DNA of 64,000 bases from Pseudochelatococcus sp050946405 (GTDB taxonomy: Bacteria; Pseudomonadota; Alphaproteobacteria; Rhizobiales; Beijerinckiaceae): the NCBI RefSeq assembly GCF_050946405.1, contig NZ_JBMNUS010000001.1, positions 682,001 through 746,000 of the forward strand. Reading direction: 5' to 3'. The first letter of the stretch is position 1. Every line of letters starts with the position of its first letter. The notes below the pieces were generated by a model. It had not been told where the DNA came from. It ran no database searches and saw nothing but the letters and a program-made list of their open reading frames with translations. This document shows, piece after piece, positions 45,677 through 55,112 of the stretch. The position numbers and the translations under genes were made by a program.

Positions 45677-47097
45677 AGGTGCGCCTTCCACCAGGCGGCC
45701 TGCGCCGCCACCTGATCCGGCGCGGTGCCGCCGAAGCTCTTGCGCGAGCGCACGGAATTGTCCACGCCGAGCACGCCGTAGATGTCGGCCGTGATGCCGG
45801 GCTCGACCGCCTGGAAGGCGTCGAGCGGCAGTTCCTCCAGCCCGACGCCGCGCCGCTCCGCCTCCGCCACCAGCCGCCCGGTGACATGATGAGCATCGCG
45901 GAACGGCATGCCGAGGCTGCGCACCAGCCAGTCGGCGAGGTCGGTGGCCGTGGAGAAGCCCGCACCGGCGGCGGCGGCCATGCGCGCCGGCACCGCTTCC
46001 AGATCCTCGATCATGCCGGTCGTGGCCGCGAGCACCAGTTCGAGCGTATCGGCGGCGTCGAAGAGCTGCTCCTTGTCCTCCTGCATGTCCTTGGAATAGG
46101 TGAGCGGCAGGCCCTTCATCACCGTGAGCAGCGCGATGAGCGCGCCGAAGACGCGCCCGGTCTTGCCGCGCACGAGCTCCGCCGCGTCCGGGTTCTTCTT
46201 CTGCGGCATGATGCTGGAACCCGTGGTCCAGCGATCCGACAGGCGCACGAAGCCGAATTGCGCCGTCATCCACAGCACGGTTTCTTCAGCGAGCCGCGAC
46301 AGATGCACGGCGCAGATGGCGGCGGATGACAGATATTCCAGAATGAAATCGCGGTCCGACACCGAATCGAGCGAGTTGCGCGTCGGTCCGTCGAAACCGA
46401 GCGCCGCCGCCGTCGCGTGGCGGTCGATGGGGAAGGAGGTGCCGGCCAGCGCCGCCGCGCCCAGCGGGCATTCGTTGAGCCGCGTGCGCGAATCGCGGAA
46501 GCGGCCGCGATCGCGCCCCAACATTTCCACATAGGCGAGCAGATGATGGCCGAAGGTGACGGGCTGGGCGCTTTGCAGATGCGTGAAGCCCGGCATCACG
46601 GTGTCGGCGTTGCGTTCCGCCTGCGCCACCAGCGCCCGCATCAGGCCGGTGATCTGGACGATGGCGCGGTCGTGCGCCTCGCGCACCCACAGCCGCACGT
46701 CGGTCGCGACCTGATCGTTGCGGCTGCGCGCCGTATGCAGGCGGCCGGCGGGCTCGCCCGCGATATCCTTCAGCCGTGCCTCGACATTCATGTGAATGTC
46801 CTCGAGCGCGGTCTTGAAGTCGAAGGTGCCGGCCTCGATCTCGGCCTTCACCTGCGCCAGCCCGGCGTGGATGGCGTCGCGGTCGGCTGCCCCGATGATA
46901 CCTTGCGCCGCGAGCATGTCGCTATGGGCGAGCGAGCCGCGGATGTCCTGATCGGCGAGCCGCTTGTCGAAGCCGATGGAGGCGTTGATGGCTTCCATCA
47001 GCGCCGCCGGCGAGGCGGCGAAGCGCCCGCCCCACATGGCATTGGACTGCCCGTTGGCGTTGGATTGGCTAATTTTTTTCGTTTCGTCCGACATCAT
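45673..47097 (-). CDS. argH: Argininosuccinate lyase
   Basis: 474 residues, cytoplasmic. It releases arginine and fumarate from argininosuccinate. The superfamily signature GSSIMPQKKNPDAAELVRGKTGR is intact. MWGGRFAASPAALMEAINASIGFD opens the conserved region. The N-terminus has about 20 extra residues (Gln/Asn/Ser-rich) relative to the usual start. The ATG overlaps the pncB stop and the stop overlaps the transporter start. Confidence 0.96.
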   Translation of the reverse strand: MMSDETKKISQSNANGQSNAMWGGRFAASPAALMEAINASIGFDKRLADQDIRGSLAHSDMLAAQGIIGAADRDAIHAGLAQVKAEIEAGTFDFKTALEDIHMNVEARLKDIAGEPAGRLHTARSRNDQVATDVRLWVREAHDRAIVQITGLMRALVAQAERNADTVMPGFTHLQSAQPVTFGHHLLAYVEMLGRDRGRFRDSRTRLNECPLGAAALAGTSFPIDRHATAAALGFDGPTRNSLDSVSDRDFILEYLSSAAICAVHLSRLAEETVLWMTAQFGFVRLSDRWTTGSSIMPQKKNPDAAELVRGKTGRVFGALIALLTVMKGLPLTYSKDMQEDKEQLFDAADTLELVLAATTGMIEDLEAVPARMAAAAGAGFSTATDLADWLVRSLGMPFRDAHHVTGRLVAEAERRGVGLEELPLDAFQAVEPGITADIYGVLGVDNSVRSRKSFGGTAPDQVAAQAAWWKAHL

Positions 47098-48386
47098 ACC
47101 ACCACTTCACGCACGGTCTGTTCGCCCACGTGGAAAATGCGCTTGTAGCGCTCGATCTCCTCCGGCGGGCCCAGCGCCTTGGCCGGGTTGTCGGAGAGCT
47201 TGACGGTCGGCCGGCCGTTGGCGGACACCACCTTGCATACGATGGAGAACGGATCGAGCAGCGCATCGGGCGCGAAGCCGCGAAAATCGTTGGTGAGCAG
47301 GGTGCCCCAGCCGAAGGCGAAGCGCACGCGGCCGGCGAAACGGGCATGGATCTGCCGGATCACCGGCACGTCGAGGGCATCGGAAAAGACGATCAGCTTG
47401 TCGCTCAGGTCCGCGCCGCGCTTCTTCCACCAGGCGATCGCTTCCTCCCCGCCTTCGATCGGGTCCTTCGAATCGACGCGGATGCCGGTCCAGTTGGACA
47501 GCCACGACGGCGCGTTCTCGAGAAAGCCGGTGGTGCCGTAGGTGTCGGGCAGGATGACGAGCAGATTGCCGTCATAATCCTCCTGCCAGTCGTGCAGCAC
47601 CTGATAAGGCGCCTGGCGCAGCGCCTCGTCGTCGGGCGCGAGGGCGGCGTAGACCATCGGCAGCTCATGCGCGTTGGTGCCGACCGCCTCCATCTCGCGG
47701 CGCATGGCGATGAGGCAGTTCGACGTGCCTGTGAAGGAGGCGCCGAGCCCCTCCTGAAGCGCTTGCACGCACCAGTCCTGCCACAGAAAGCCGTGCCGGC
47801 GGCGCGTGCCGAAATCGGCGATCAGCAGCTCCGGCACGTGCTTGAGCTCCTCGACCTTCTCCCACAGCCGCGCCATGGCGCGGGCATAAAGCACTTGCAG
47901 CTCGAAGCGCCCCATGTGCCTCAGCGCCGCGCGCGAGCGCAGCTCGGTGAGGATGGCGAGCGCCGGAATTTCCCAGAACGTGGTTTCGACCCACGGCCCT
48001 TCGAAAGTGAGCTCGTATTGCCCGTCCTTTTCCTCCAGCTCGTAGGGCGGCAGGCGGAAATTCTCCAGCCAGGCGATGAAATCCGGCTCGAACATCTGCC
48101 GGCGGCCATAGAACATGTTGCCGCGCAACCAGGTCGATTCGCCGCGCGTCAGCGAGAGCGTGCGCACATGGTCGAGCTGCTCGCGCAGCTCCACCACGTC
48201 GATGAGATCGGCGAGCCGCACGTGCTTCGAGCGGTTGATGATGGAGAACGTCACCCGCGCGTCGCGCTTGCGGCGGAAAATCGTTTGTGCCATCAGCAGC
48301 TTGTAGAAGTCCGTATCGAGCAGCGAGCGCACGATCGGATCGATCTTCCAGCTATGGTTGTAGACCCTTGCGGCGATATCGGTCAC
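47094..48386 (-). CDS. pncB: Nicotinate phosphoribosyltransferase
   Basis: 430 residues. It forms nicotinate mononucleotide in NAD salvage. Features: DTDFYKLLMAQTIFRRKRDARVTFSIINRSKHV at the start, LLIADFGTRRRHGFLWQDWCV, FTGTSNCLIAMRREMEAVGTNAHELP and VDSKDPIEGGEEAIAWW. A late segment, FAFGWGTLLTNDFRG, matches the substrate-binding region. It overlaps tal upstream and argH downstream by four bases each (ATGA). Confidence 0.96.
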   Translation of the reverse strand: MTDIAARVYNHSWKIDPIVRSLLDTDFYKLLMAQTIFRRKRDARVTFSIINRSKHVRLADLIDVVELREQLDHVRTLSLTRGESTWLRGNMFYGRRQMFEPDFIAWLENFRLPPYELEEKDGQYELTFEGPWVETTFWEIPALAILTELRSRAALRHMGRFELQVLYARAMARLWEKVEELKHVPELLIADFGTRRRHGFLWQDWCVQALQEGLGASFTGTSNCLIAMRREMEAVGTNAHELPMVYAALAPDDEALRQAPYQVLHDWQEDYDGNLLVILPDTYGTTGFLENAPSWLSNWTGIRVDSKDPIEGGEEAIAWWKKRGADLSDKLIVFSDALDVPVIRQIHARFAGRVRFAFGWGTLLTNDFRGFAPDALLDPFSIVCKVVSANGRPTVKLSDNPAKALGPPEEIERYKRIFHVGEQTVREVVV

Positions 48387-49354
48387 GCGCGCTCTCCCGT
48401 GGCGAGGCGGTCGTCGACCAGCGCGCGCAGGGTGCGCAGGTCCTTGACGAAGGCCCGGATGCCCTCGGCCAGTTTCTCCGTGGCCATGGCGTCCTCGTTG
48501 AGGGCGAAGCGGAACGCCTTTTCATCGAGGCGCAGGCGCTCGGGAGCCTCGGCGGCGGCGTCGGGCGCGAGGGCGCGCGGCAGCGGTCCCTGGCTCGCGG
48601 CGAGTTCATCGATGAAGGCGGGCGAAATGGTGAGCCGGTCGCAGCCCGCCAGCGCCTCGATCTCGCCGAGGTTGCGGAAGGAGGCGCCCATCACCACGGT
48701 GCCGATGCCGTGGCGCTTGTAATAGGCATAGATGGTGCGTACCGAGAAGACGCCGGGATCGGCCTCGCCCGTGTAGGGGCCGCCGCCGTTCTTCACATGC
48801 CAGTCCAGAATGCGCCCGACGAAGGGCGAGATGAGGAACACGCCCGCATCCGCGCACGCCGCCGCCTGCGCCAGCGAGAACAGCAGCGTGAGATTGGTGT
48901 CGATGCCCTCGGCTTGCAGGATCTCGGCGGCGCGGATGCCCTCCCACGTCGCGGCGATCTTGATGAGGATGCGCTCGCGGCCGATGCCGCGTTCCGCGTA
49001 GTCGGCGATGAGCGCGCGGGCCCTGGCGACGGTGGCCTGCGTATCGAAGGAGAGGTCGGCGTCGACTTCCGTGGAGACGCGGCCGGGCACGATGCGCGCC
49101 AGTTCCGCGCCGAAGCTCACCGCGAGCCGGTCGGCCACGCGGGAAACGATTTCGTCGCGCGAGCCGTCGAGCCGGCGGCCGAAGGCGAGCGCTTCCTCGA
49201 CGATGGCGGGGTGGGCGCCCGATTGCACGGCCCGCAGCAGCAGCGTGGGGTTGGTGGTGCAGTCCTGCGGCTGAAGGCGGCGCACGGTCTCGATGTCGCC
49301 GGTGTCGGCGACGACAACGGTAACGGCTTTCAATTGATCGAGTTTCGTCGTCAT
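48383..49354 (-). CDS. tal: Transaldolase
   Basis: 323 residues, cytoplasmic, pentose phosphate pathway. The TalB-type signature LRRLQPQDCTTNPTLLLRAVQ-like segment is seen (VRRLQPQDCTTNPTLLL). The Schiff-base Lys is in ERILIKIAATWEGIRAAEIL, followed by TNLTLLFSLAQAAACADAGVFLISPFVGRILDW. The start at 49354 (MTTKLDQLKAVTVVV) is chosen over a longer frame. It heads the four-gene minus-strand row. The 314 bases upstream are shared with a divergent ABC transporter gene. Confidence 0.95.
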   Translation of the reverse strand: MTTKLDQLKAVTVVVADTGDIETVRRLQPQDCTTNPTLLLRAVQSGAHPAIVEEALAFGRRLDGSRDEIVSRVADRLAVSFGAELARIVPGRVSTEVDADLSFDTQATVARARALIADYAERGIGRERILIKIAATWEGIRAAEILQAEGIDTNLTLLFSLAQAAACADAGVFLISPFVGRILDWHVKNGGGPYTGEADPGVFSVRTIYAYYKRHGIGTVVMGASFRNLGEIEALAGCDRLTISPAFIDELAASQGPLPRALAPDAAAEAPERLRLDEKAFRFALNEDAMATEKLAEGIRAFVKDLRTLRALVDDRLATGERA

Positions 49355-49668
49355 CGTCCTTCCCCCAATGCTTTCCGCCGTGCGCTCCTGCTCCGCCGCA
49401 CCGGCCTGTTTTTCCGACTGGCGCGCGGTATTTCCCGCGCCAGTCGTTTGGATCACGGACGTCGCCCCAGTGCAAGGCGCAAGTGCCGAGAAAGCAGCCG
49501 CAAAATGCCCGCGAGGCGCTCGCGCCGCCGTGCGGCGAGGATGCCGGCGCGCCGGTGCGTCATATCAGCGTCACGCCGGAAGTCTAGGCAACGGGTTCGT
49601 CGTTTCGATGGTCCGCGCGGCCGGTATGCAGGCTGTCTCGCGGTCCGATGCGTTCAGGAGCCCGTTCC
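49355..49668. other. Divergent promoter interval, tal / ABC binding protein
   Basis: 314 bases without a gene. Divergent promoters for tal (minus) and the binding-protein gene (plus) must lie here. I see no clear -10/-35 pair, palindrome or riboswitch-like structure. AGGAG at 49657-49661 is the Shine-Dalgarno of the plus-strand gene. Confidence 0.5.
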
Positions 49669-50649
49669 ATGAAGCGTATTCTCGCCGCCGTTCTCGCCGC
49701 AGCCCTGGCGCCCGCCGCCGCCCACGCCGCCGACGTGTCTGGCAAGCTCGTGCTCTACACGAGCCAGCCCAACACGGATGCGCAGCAGACCATCGACGCC
49801 TTCAAGGCGAAACATCCCGCCGTCGATATCAGCTTCGTGCGCGATGGCACGCCGCCGTTGCTGGCGAAGCTGCGCGCCGAGTTCGAGGCCGGCCAGCCGC
49901 AGCCCGACGTGCTGCTGATCGCCGACAGCGTCACCATGGAAGGGCTGAAGAAGGAAGGGCGTCTGGCCGCACACGAGGGCGCCGACGTTTCCGCCTATCC
50001 GGCCGGCACGCACGACGCGCAAAAATTCTGGTTTTCCACGAAGCTCATCACGACCGGTTTCGCCTACAACACCAAGGCGGCGTTCAAGCCGGAATCGTGG
50101 GAAGACCTGACGAAGCCCGAGGTGAAGGGCCAGCTCACCATGCCGAGCCCGCTTTCGTCGGGCGCCGCGCTCATCCACGCCGCGACGCTGACCTCGACCC
50201 TCCCGGAAGGCTGGGGCTATTACGAGGCGCTGAAGAAGAACGACGCCGTCGCCGGCGGCGGCAACGGCGCGGTGCTCAAGGCGGTCGCGGGCGGCGACAA
50301 GCTCTACGGCGTGATCGTCGACTACATGCCGATCCGCGAGAAGGCCAAGGGCGCGCCCATCGAGTTCGTGTTCCCGAAGGAAGGCGTCTCCGCCGTCACC
50401 GAACCGGTGGCGATCCTGAAGACCACGCGCAACCCCGAGGCGGCGAAGGCTTTCGTCGACTTCATCCTCTCCAGGGACGGGCAGGAACTCGCCCGCAAGC
50501 AGGGCTACCTGCCGGCTCATCCCGAAGTCGCGCCGCCGGAAGGTTTTCCGGACCGCAGCACGATCAAGGTGCTGAGCTTCGATGCCGCCAAGGCCCTCGC
50601 CGACGAGACGAAGAACAAGAAGGCGTTCGCCGACATCTTCGGCCAGTGA
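49669..50649 (+). CDS. Iron/thiamine-type ABC transporter substrate-binding protein
   Basis: 326 residues. Signal peptide MKRILAAVLAAALAPAAAHAA, so periplasmic. The mature part has the family-1 pattern: GKLVLYTSQPNTDAQQTIDAFKAKHPAVDISFVRDGTPPLLAKLRAEFEAGQPQPDVLLIADS, then FAYNTKAAFKPESWEDLTKPEVKGQLTMPSPLSSG. This resembles the Fe3+, 2-aminoethylphosphonate and thiamine binding class. I see no clear pair of Tyr ligands for iron, so the substrate is open. The permease begins 13 bases after the stop. Confidence 0.88.
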   Translation: MKRILAAVLAAALAPAAAHAADVSGKLVLYTSQPNTDAQQTIDAFKAKHPAVDISFVRDGTPPLLAKLRAEFEAGQPQPDVLLIADSVTMEGLKKEGRLAAHEGADVSAYPAGTHDAQKFWFSTKLITTGFAYNTKAAFKPESWEDLTKPEVKGQLTMPSPLSSGAALIHAATLTSTLPEGWGYYEALKKNDAVAGGGNGAVLKAVAGGDKLYGVIVDYMPIREKAKGAPIEFVFPKEGVSAVTEPVAILKTTRNPEAAKAFVDFILSRDGQELARKQGYLPAHPEVAPPEGFPDRSTIKVLSFDAAKALADETKNKKAFADIFGQ

Positions 50650-50662
50650 GCCGGCGGCCCGG

Positions 50663-52396
50663 ATGACGGATGCCGTCCGCGACGTGACGACCGGACGGCG
50701 CGGCGTCGTATGGCCGCGCCTTCCCGACGGATGGTGGGTGCTGGCGCTGCTCGGCGCGGCGGTGTTGCTCTTCGCGCTGTTGCCGTTCGGGCGTCTGGTG
50801 CTCGCGGCCGTCGCGCCCGGCGGTGCGTTGGACATCGCGCCGGCGCTGGCGGAGATCGGCGGCCGCGCCGCGGTGCGGGCGACATGGCACAGCCTCGAAA
50901 CCGGCGTCGTGTCGGCGTTCCTCGCGCTGCTGCTCGGCGCCGGCGTCGCGCTGGCGCTCACCCTTACCGACGTGCGCGGCAAGCGCGCCATCTCGTTCTG
51001 CTTCCTGCTGTCGATGATGATCGCGCCGCAGGTGGTGGCGCTGGCCTATTTCACGCTGGCGGGGCCTTCCTCGCCGCTGCTGAACGCCGTGGGGCTCGCG
51101 CCGCCGCCGGGCAGCGACAATCCGCTGATGAGCCGGGAAGGCATCATCGCCGTGCTCGCGCTGCACCATGCGCCGCTGGTGTTCGTCACCGTGCGGGCGG
51201 GGCTGCGGACGGTGCCGGCCGATCTCGCCGAGGCCGCGCTGACGGCCGGCGCACGGCCGCTGCGGGTATTGCGCGTCATCATCCTGCCGCTGTTGCGGCC
51301 TTATTTCGTGGCTGCCACCGCGCTCGCTTTCGTGGCGGCGGTGGGCAATTTCGGCATTCCGGCGCTGCTCGGCGTGCCGGTGAATTACCTGACGCTGCCG
51401 ACGCTCATCTATCGGCGCATGGTCAGTTTCGGCCCCTCCGTCATTGCCGACGCGGCGGCGCTGTCGGTGCTCGTCGCGTTCATCGCCGGTATCGGCGTGC
51501 TGCTCGGGGCATGGATTCTCGGAAGCCGGTCGGCGCGATTCGGGCGCGGCAAGCCCATCGGCGTCGTCTGGCACCTGAAGCGCCGCCGGCTCGCGGAGGC
51601 CGGGCTCTGGCTCGTCGTCGCGGTCGTGCTCGTGCTGCCTCTCACGGCGCTTGTCGCTTCGGCGCTGGTGCCGTCCTACGGCGTACCGCTGTCGTGGGCC
51701 ACGGTGACGCTCGACAACTTCGTGGAGGTGCTGGCGCGGCAGGATGTGACGATGCGCGCCTTCCGCAACTCCTTCGTGTTCGCGCTCACGGCGTCTGTCC
51801 TGCTGGCGCTCGCGGCGGTGCCGCTCGCCTACGCGCTTGACCGGCGGGCGGGCCGACTGCGGGGGCCGCTGGAACTCGCGCTGGAAATTCCCTACGCCTT
51901 GCCCGGCGTGGTGCTGGCCATCGCCTGCATCCTGCTGTTCCTGCGGCCCTTGCCGGTCGTCGGCGTGAGCATCTACGGCACGCCCTTCATCATCCTGTTC
52001 GCATATATGGCGCGCTTCCTGCCCATCGCGCTGAAGGCGCCGGGCGCGGCGGTGGCGCAATTGCCGATCGAGCTGGAAGAGGCGGCGCGCGCCTGCGGGG
52101 CGCGCTTCTCGCGCCGGCTGTTCGCCATCGTGCTGCCGATCGTCTTGCCGGCCGCGGCGGCGGGCGGGCTGATGGTGTTCCTGACGGCGTTCAACGAACT
52201 GACCGTTTCCGCGCTGTTGTGGTCGTCGGGCACGGAGACGATCGGCGTCGCGCTGTTCAGCCTGGAGGAAGCCGGCTTCGCCTCGCCCGCCGCCGCGGTG
52301 GCGCTGACGGCGGTGGCGGCGGTGGCCGTGATCATGGGTCTGCTCGACCTCAGCGCCCGGCGCCTGCCGCCGGGGATTCTGCCGTGGCGGGAATGA
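50663..52396 (+). CDS. Fused two-domain ABC transporter permease (FbpB type)
   Basis: 577 residues, inner membrane, about 12 helices in two permease halves. Each half has an EAA loop: VPADLAEAALTAGARPLRVLRVIILPLLRP and LPIELEEAARACGARFSRRLFAIVLPIVLPA. The build is that of Fe3+/AEP/thiamine importers. The start at 50663 (MTDAVRD, GGATG context) is chosen over a longer frame. Its last 47 bases overlap the end of the opposite-strand ATPase gene. Confidence 0.93.
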   Translation: MTDAVRDVTTGRRGVVWPRLPDGWWVLALLGAAVLLFALLPFGRLVLAAVAPGGALDIAPALAEIGGRAAVRATWHSLETGVVSAFLALLLGAGVALALTLTDVRGKRAISFCFLLSMMIAPQVVALAYFTLAGPSSPLLNAVGLAPPPGSDNPLMSREGIIAVLALHHAPLVFVTVRAGLRTVPADLAEAALTAGARPLRVLRVIILPLLRPYFVAATALAFVAAVGNFGIPALLGVPVNYLTLPTLIYRRMVSFGPSVIADAAALSVLVAFIAGIGVLLGAWILGSRSARFGRGKPIGVVWHLKRRRLAEAGLWLVVAVVLVLPLTALVASALVPSYGVPLSWATVTLDNFVEVLARQDVTMRAFRNSFVFALTASVLLALAAVPLAYALDRRAGRLRGPLELALEIPYALPGVVLAIACILLFLRPLPVVGVSIYGTPFIILFAYMARFLPIALKAPGAAVAQLPIELEEAARACGARFSRRLFAIVLPIVLPAAAAGGLMVFLTAFNELTVSALLWSSGTETIGVALFSLEEAGFASPAAAVALTAVAAVAVIMGLLDLSARRLPPGILPWRE

Positions 52397-53420
52397 TCCA
52401 GCCGTCATCGACCGAGAGCCGCAGGATCGCGCCCGGCGCGGGCGCGACGGGCAGGTGCAGCGAGAGCCGCTGCTCGTCCGCAAGTTCCACCGTCACGCTG
52501 TGGAACGCGCCTTTGTAGGTCGTGGCGACGACTCGCACATCGATGTCGCCGCCGAGGCTGACGCCTTCGGGGCGAATCAGCACCTGCGCCGGGCCGGGAG
52601 CGGCGCCGGGCGGCGCGCGCAGCAGCAGTTTCCGGCCGGCGAGCCGCACGGCCGCCCGGCCGTCTGTCGCAGCCGTTTCCGCCGTCGCCGTCACGATGGC
52701 GCCTTCGCCGACGAATTTCGCCACGGCGATATTGGCCGGTTCGTTGTAGACGGTTTCGGGCGCGGCGCGCTGCGACAGCCGGCCCCGGTCGAGCACGGCG
52801 ACCTCGGTCGCGAGCGCCAGCGCCTCCGCCTGATCGTGGGTGACGTAGACGAAGGTGCGGCCGGTCTCGCGGTGCAGGCGGCGGAACTCTTCCAGCATCG
52901 TGGCGCGCAGGTGGATATCGAGATTGGCGAGCGGCTCGTCGCACAGTATGATGGAGGCGTCCTGCACCAGCGCCCGCGCGAGCGCCACCCGCTGGCGCTG
53001 GCCGCCGGAAAGCGCCTCCGGCCGGCGCGCGGAAAGCCCGGCGAGCCCCACCGCCTCCAGCGCCTGCGCCACGCGCCGCGCCGCGCCCGCCCGGTCTGCG
53101 CCCGCGACGGAAAGAGGAAAGGCGACGTTCTCCGCCACGCTCATGTGCGGCCAAAGCGCGTAGGACTGGAAAACCATCGCCACCCGCCGGTCTTCCGGCG
53201 GCACATGGAAATCCGGCCCGGCGACGGAGCGGCCGCCGAGGACGATCGTGCCGGAAGAGACCTTCTCGAAGCCCGCGATGAGGCGCAGCAGCGTGGTCTT
53301 GCCGCAGCCGGACGGACCGAGCAGGGCGAGGAAAGCGCCGTCCGCCACCGAAAGGCTCACGTCGTCGAGGGCGACAACCGCGTCGTAGCGGCGGCTGACG
53401 TTGGCAATGTCGAGCGTCAT
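52350..53420 (-). CDS. ABC transporter ATP-binding protein (FbpC/PotA type)
   Basis: 356 residues. Walker A GPSGCGKTT (about 35-43), Q-loop VFQSYALWPHMSV, signature LSGGQRQRV (about 138-146) and Walker B IILCDEPLANLD. The C-terminal TOBE-like region has TLYNEPANIAVAKFVGEG-like (VYNEPANIAVAKF) and VLIRPEGVSLGG. It is the probable partner of the adjacent binding protein and permease, yet is read from the other strand and overlaps the permease 3' end by 47 bases. Its C-terminus (IIPATAESPAAGAGR) is the overlapping part. Confidence 0.94.
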   Translation of the reverse strand: MTLDIANVSRRYDAVVALDDVSLSVADGAFLALLGPSGCGKTTLLRLIAGFEKVSSGTIVLGGRSVAGPDFHVPPEDRRVAMVFQSYALWPHMSVAENVAFPLSVAGADRAGAARRVAQALEAVGLAGLSARRPEALSGGQRQRVALARALVQDASIILCDEPLANLDIHLRATMLEEFRRLHRETGRTFVYVTHDQAEALALATEVAVLDRGRLSQRAAPETVYNEPANIAVAKFVGEGAIVTATAETAATDGRAAVRLAGRKLLLRAPPGAAPGPAQVLIRPEGVSLGGDIDVRVVATTYKGAFHSVTVELADEQRLSLHLPVAPAPGAILRLSVDDGWIIPATAESPAAGAGR

Positions 53421-53611
53421 GATCGCGGTTCCGGGCGGCGGCCGATCGGGCGCGATGCCCGCCTGCGCCTTCTGTGCGCATCTGCCGTGACATTTTCATG
53501 AATGCCGGATGTGACGGACGGGTGCCGGGACGCGGCGGCTTTCTGGAAGTGTTACATCTCGCGGAGTGTTGCATTCCCCCTACAGTATCCGGGCGCGTCA
53601 CGGGTTAGGCT

Positions 53612-54982
53612 ATGGGAGATGGGCGTGCATCGGGCGCGCTTCTACCGGACAAAGCGCTTCAGGGAATGGTCACGCGCCACCACACGACCCCGCTCGATCC
53701 AGCGGCAGATGCGGCAGCCTTGCTGCGCCGTCTCGGCTTCGCGATTCTCGTCGTGCTGCTGCCGTCCGCGACGTTCCTGTCGCGGCGCGCGACGGTCATT
53801 CTGGCGCCGGTCGGGGTGTCGCTGCTGATTCTCTCCAGCGTGATCGAGGCGCCGCCGCGCGGCTTCGTCCGCGTGTTGACCGCGATCGCCAGGCATCCGG
53901 CGGGCATGGCCGGCATCCTGTTCGTCGGCTGGGCGGCGCTGTCGATTATCTGGGCGCCGGACAGGGGCGAGGCGGGCGACAAGCTGTTCAACGCCGTGCA
54001 GGCCATCGTGCTGGGGGTGCTCGGGGTATCGACGCTGCCGGACCGCGTGCGGGCCTCCAACCTGTATCTGACGGGCATCGGCGTGGCGCTGGCGGCGTTG
54101 CTGGCGCTGGCGCTGATCGTGACGGGGGCGCGGGAGACGCTGACGGACGAGGCGGCGATTTTCGAACGCGGCCTGACGGGGCTGGCGCTGATGGTCTGGC
54201 CGGCCCTCGCGTGGCTCGAATCGCGCGGCCGCCGGGGCCTTGCGGCCGCGCTGGTGCTGGTGACGGCGGTGACGCTGGTCATGGCGCGCGCCGTGGTGCC
54301 GCTGATCGGTTTCGCCGTCGCGGCGGCGGTATACGGCCTGACATGGTGGCGCCCTGCGGCCGGCAATCGCGTGGCGGCGTGGGGCTCGGCGGGTTTTCTG
54401 CTGGTTGCGCCGCTGCTCGCCGTGTTGATTTCACCCGCGGCCACACGCCTTCTCGCGGAGGAAAACACGGTGCGCGCCGCCATCGCGGCATGGCATACGC
54501 TGGTGCTGACGGCGCCCGACAGCTTTCTCATCGGCCACGGGCTCGATACGGTGCTGCCCGCCCGTCTTTCCGGCGCGGTTCCGGTGTCGACGCCGCATGG
54601 CCTTCCGTTCGAGATCTGGTTCGAACTCGGGGCCGTCGGCGCGGTGCTCGCGTCGCTGACGCTCTATTTCGTCGCGCGGCGCTTCGATGCGATGGCGTCC
54701 GGTCCTGCCGGCTCGGCGCAACTCGTGCCGGGATTGACGGCGGCCTTCGCGGCCGCTTTCACGCTGGCCGTTCTCGGCGCGGGAGTGGCGTTTCCCTGGC
54801 GGATGATGACGCTGGCCGTGGTGGTGATCGCCTTCGCGGCGGTGACGCGCGGCCAGTTCCGCACCCGCCGGCCCAAGGCGAACGAGCGACCGGCAAACGG
54901 GCGACCCTCGGGCGATCGGCCGTCGGGGCCGCAGACGCCCGCCGCCGCGCGGCCGAGGACAGGCAATGCCGCCGCGCGATAG
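53612..54982 (+). CDS. O-antigen-ligase-like polytopic membrane protein
   Basis: 456 residues, about ten to eleven hydrophobic helices. The late periplasmic-type loop between helices contains ENTVRAAIAAWHTLVLTAPDSFLIGHGLDTV and HGLPFEIWFELGAVGAVLA. This matches the WaaL/Wzy pattern H-x-x-x-E-x-x-x-E-x-G. Such proteins ligate or polymerise surface glycans. The C-terminal 45 residues are Arg/Pro-rich and disordered. No glycan genes are beside it. The start is uncertain: 53612, or ATG at 53666. Confidence 0.8.
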   Translation: MGDGRASGALLPDKALQGMVTRHHTTPLDPAADAAALLRRLGFAILVVLLPSATFLSRRATVILAPVGVSLLILSSVIEAPPRGFVRVLTAIARHPAGMAGILFVGWAALSIIWAPDRGEAGDKLFNAVQAIVLGVLGVSTLPDRVRASNLYLTGIGVALAALLALALIVTGARETLTDEAAIFERGLTGLALMVWPALAWLESRGRRGLAAALVLVTAVTLVMARAVVPLIGFAVAAAVYGLTWWRPAAGNRVAAWGSAGFLLVAPLLAVLISPAATRLLAEENTVRAAIAAWHTLVLTAPDSFLIGHGLDTVLPARLSGAVPVSTPHGLPFEIWFELGAVGAVLASLTLYFVARRFDAMASGPAGSAQLVPGLTAAFAAAFTLAVLGAGVAFPWRMMTLAVVVIAFAAVTRGQFRTRRPKANERPANGRPSGDRPSGPQTPAAARPRTGNAAAR

Positions 54983-55112
54983 GCGCGCCGCCGGCCGCCG
55001 TTAATTTGCGCCGCGCTCTGGAGCATTTTTCCGCAAGGTGCTATCCAGCCACTTTCGAGGTTGGCGGGCGACGCGGCGTTGCCCCGTCGCGAAGCTTTTG
55101 CGGAGGCTGTCC

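Noticed and set aside
49355..49668. Thiamine (TPP) riboswitch before the iron/thiamine-type binding protein
   Set aside because: No THI-box-like conserved segments were found, so the substrate of the transporter cannot be deduced this way.
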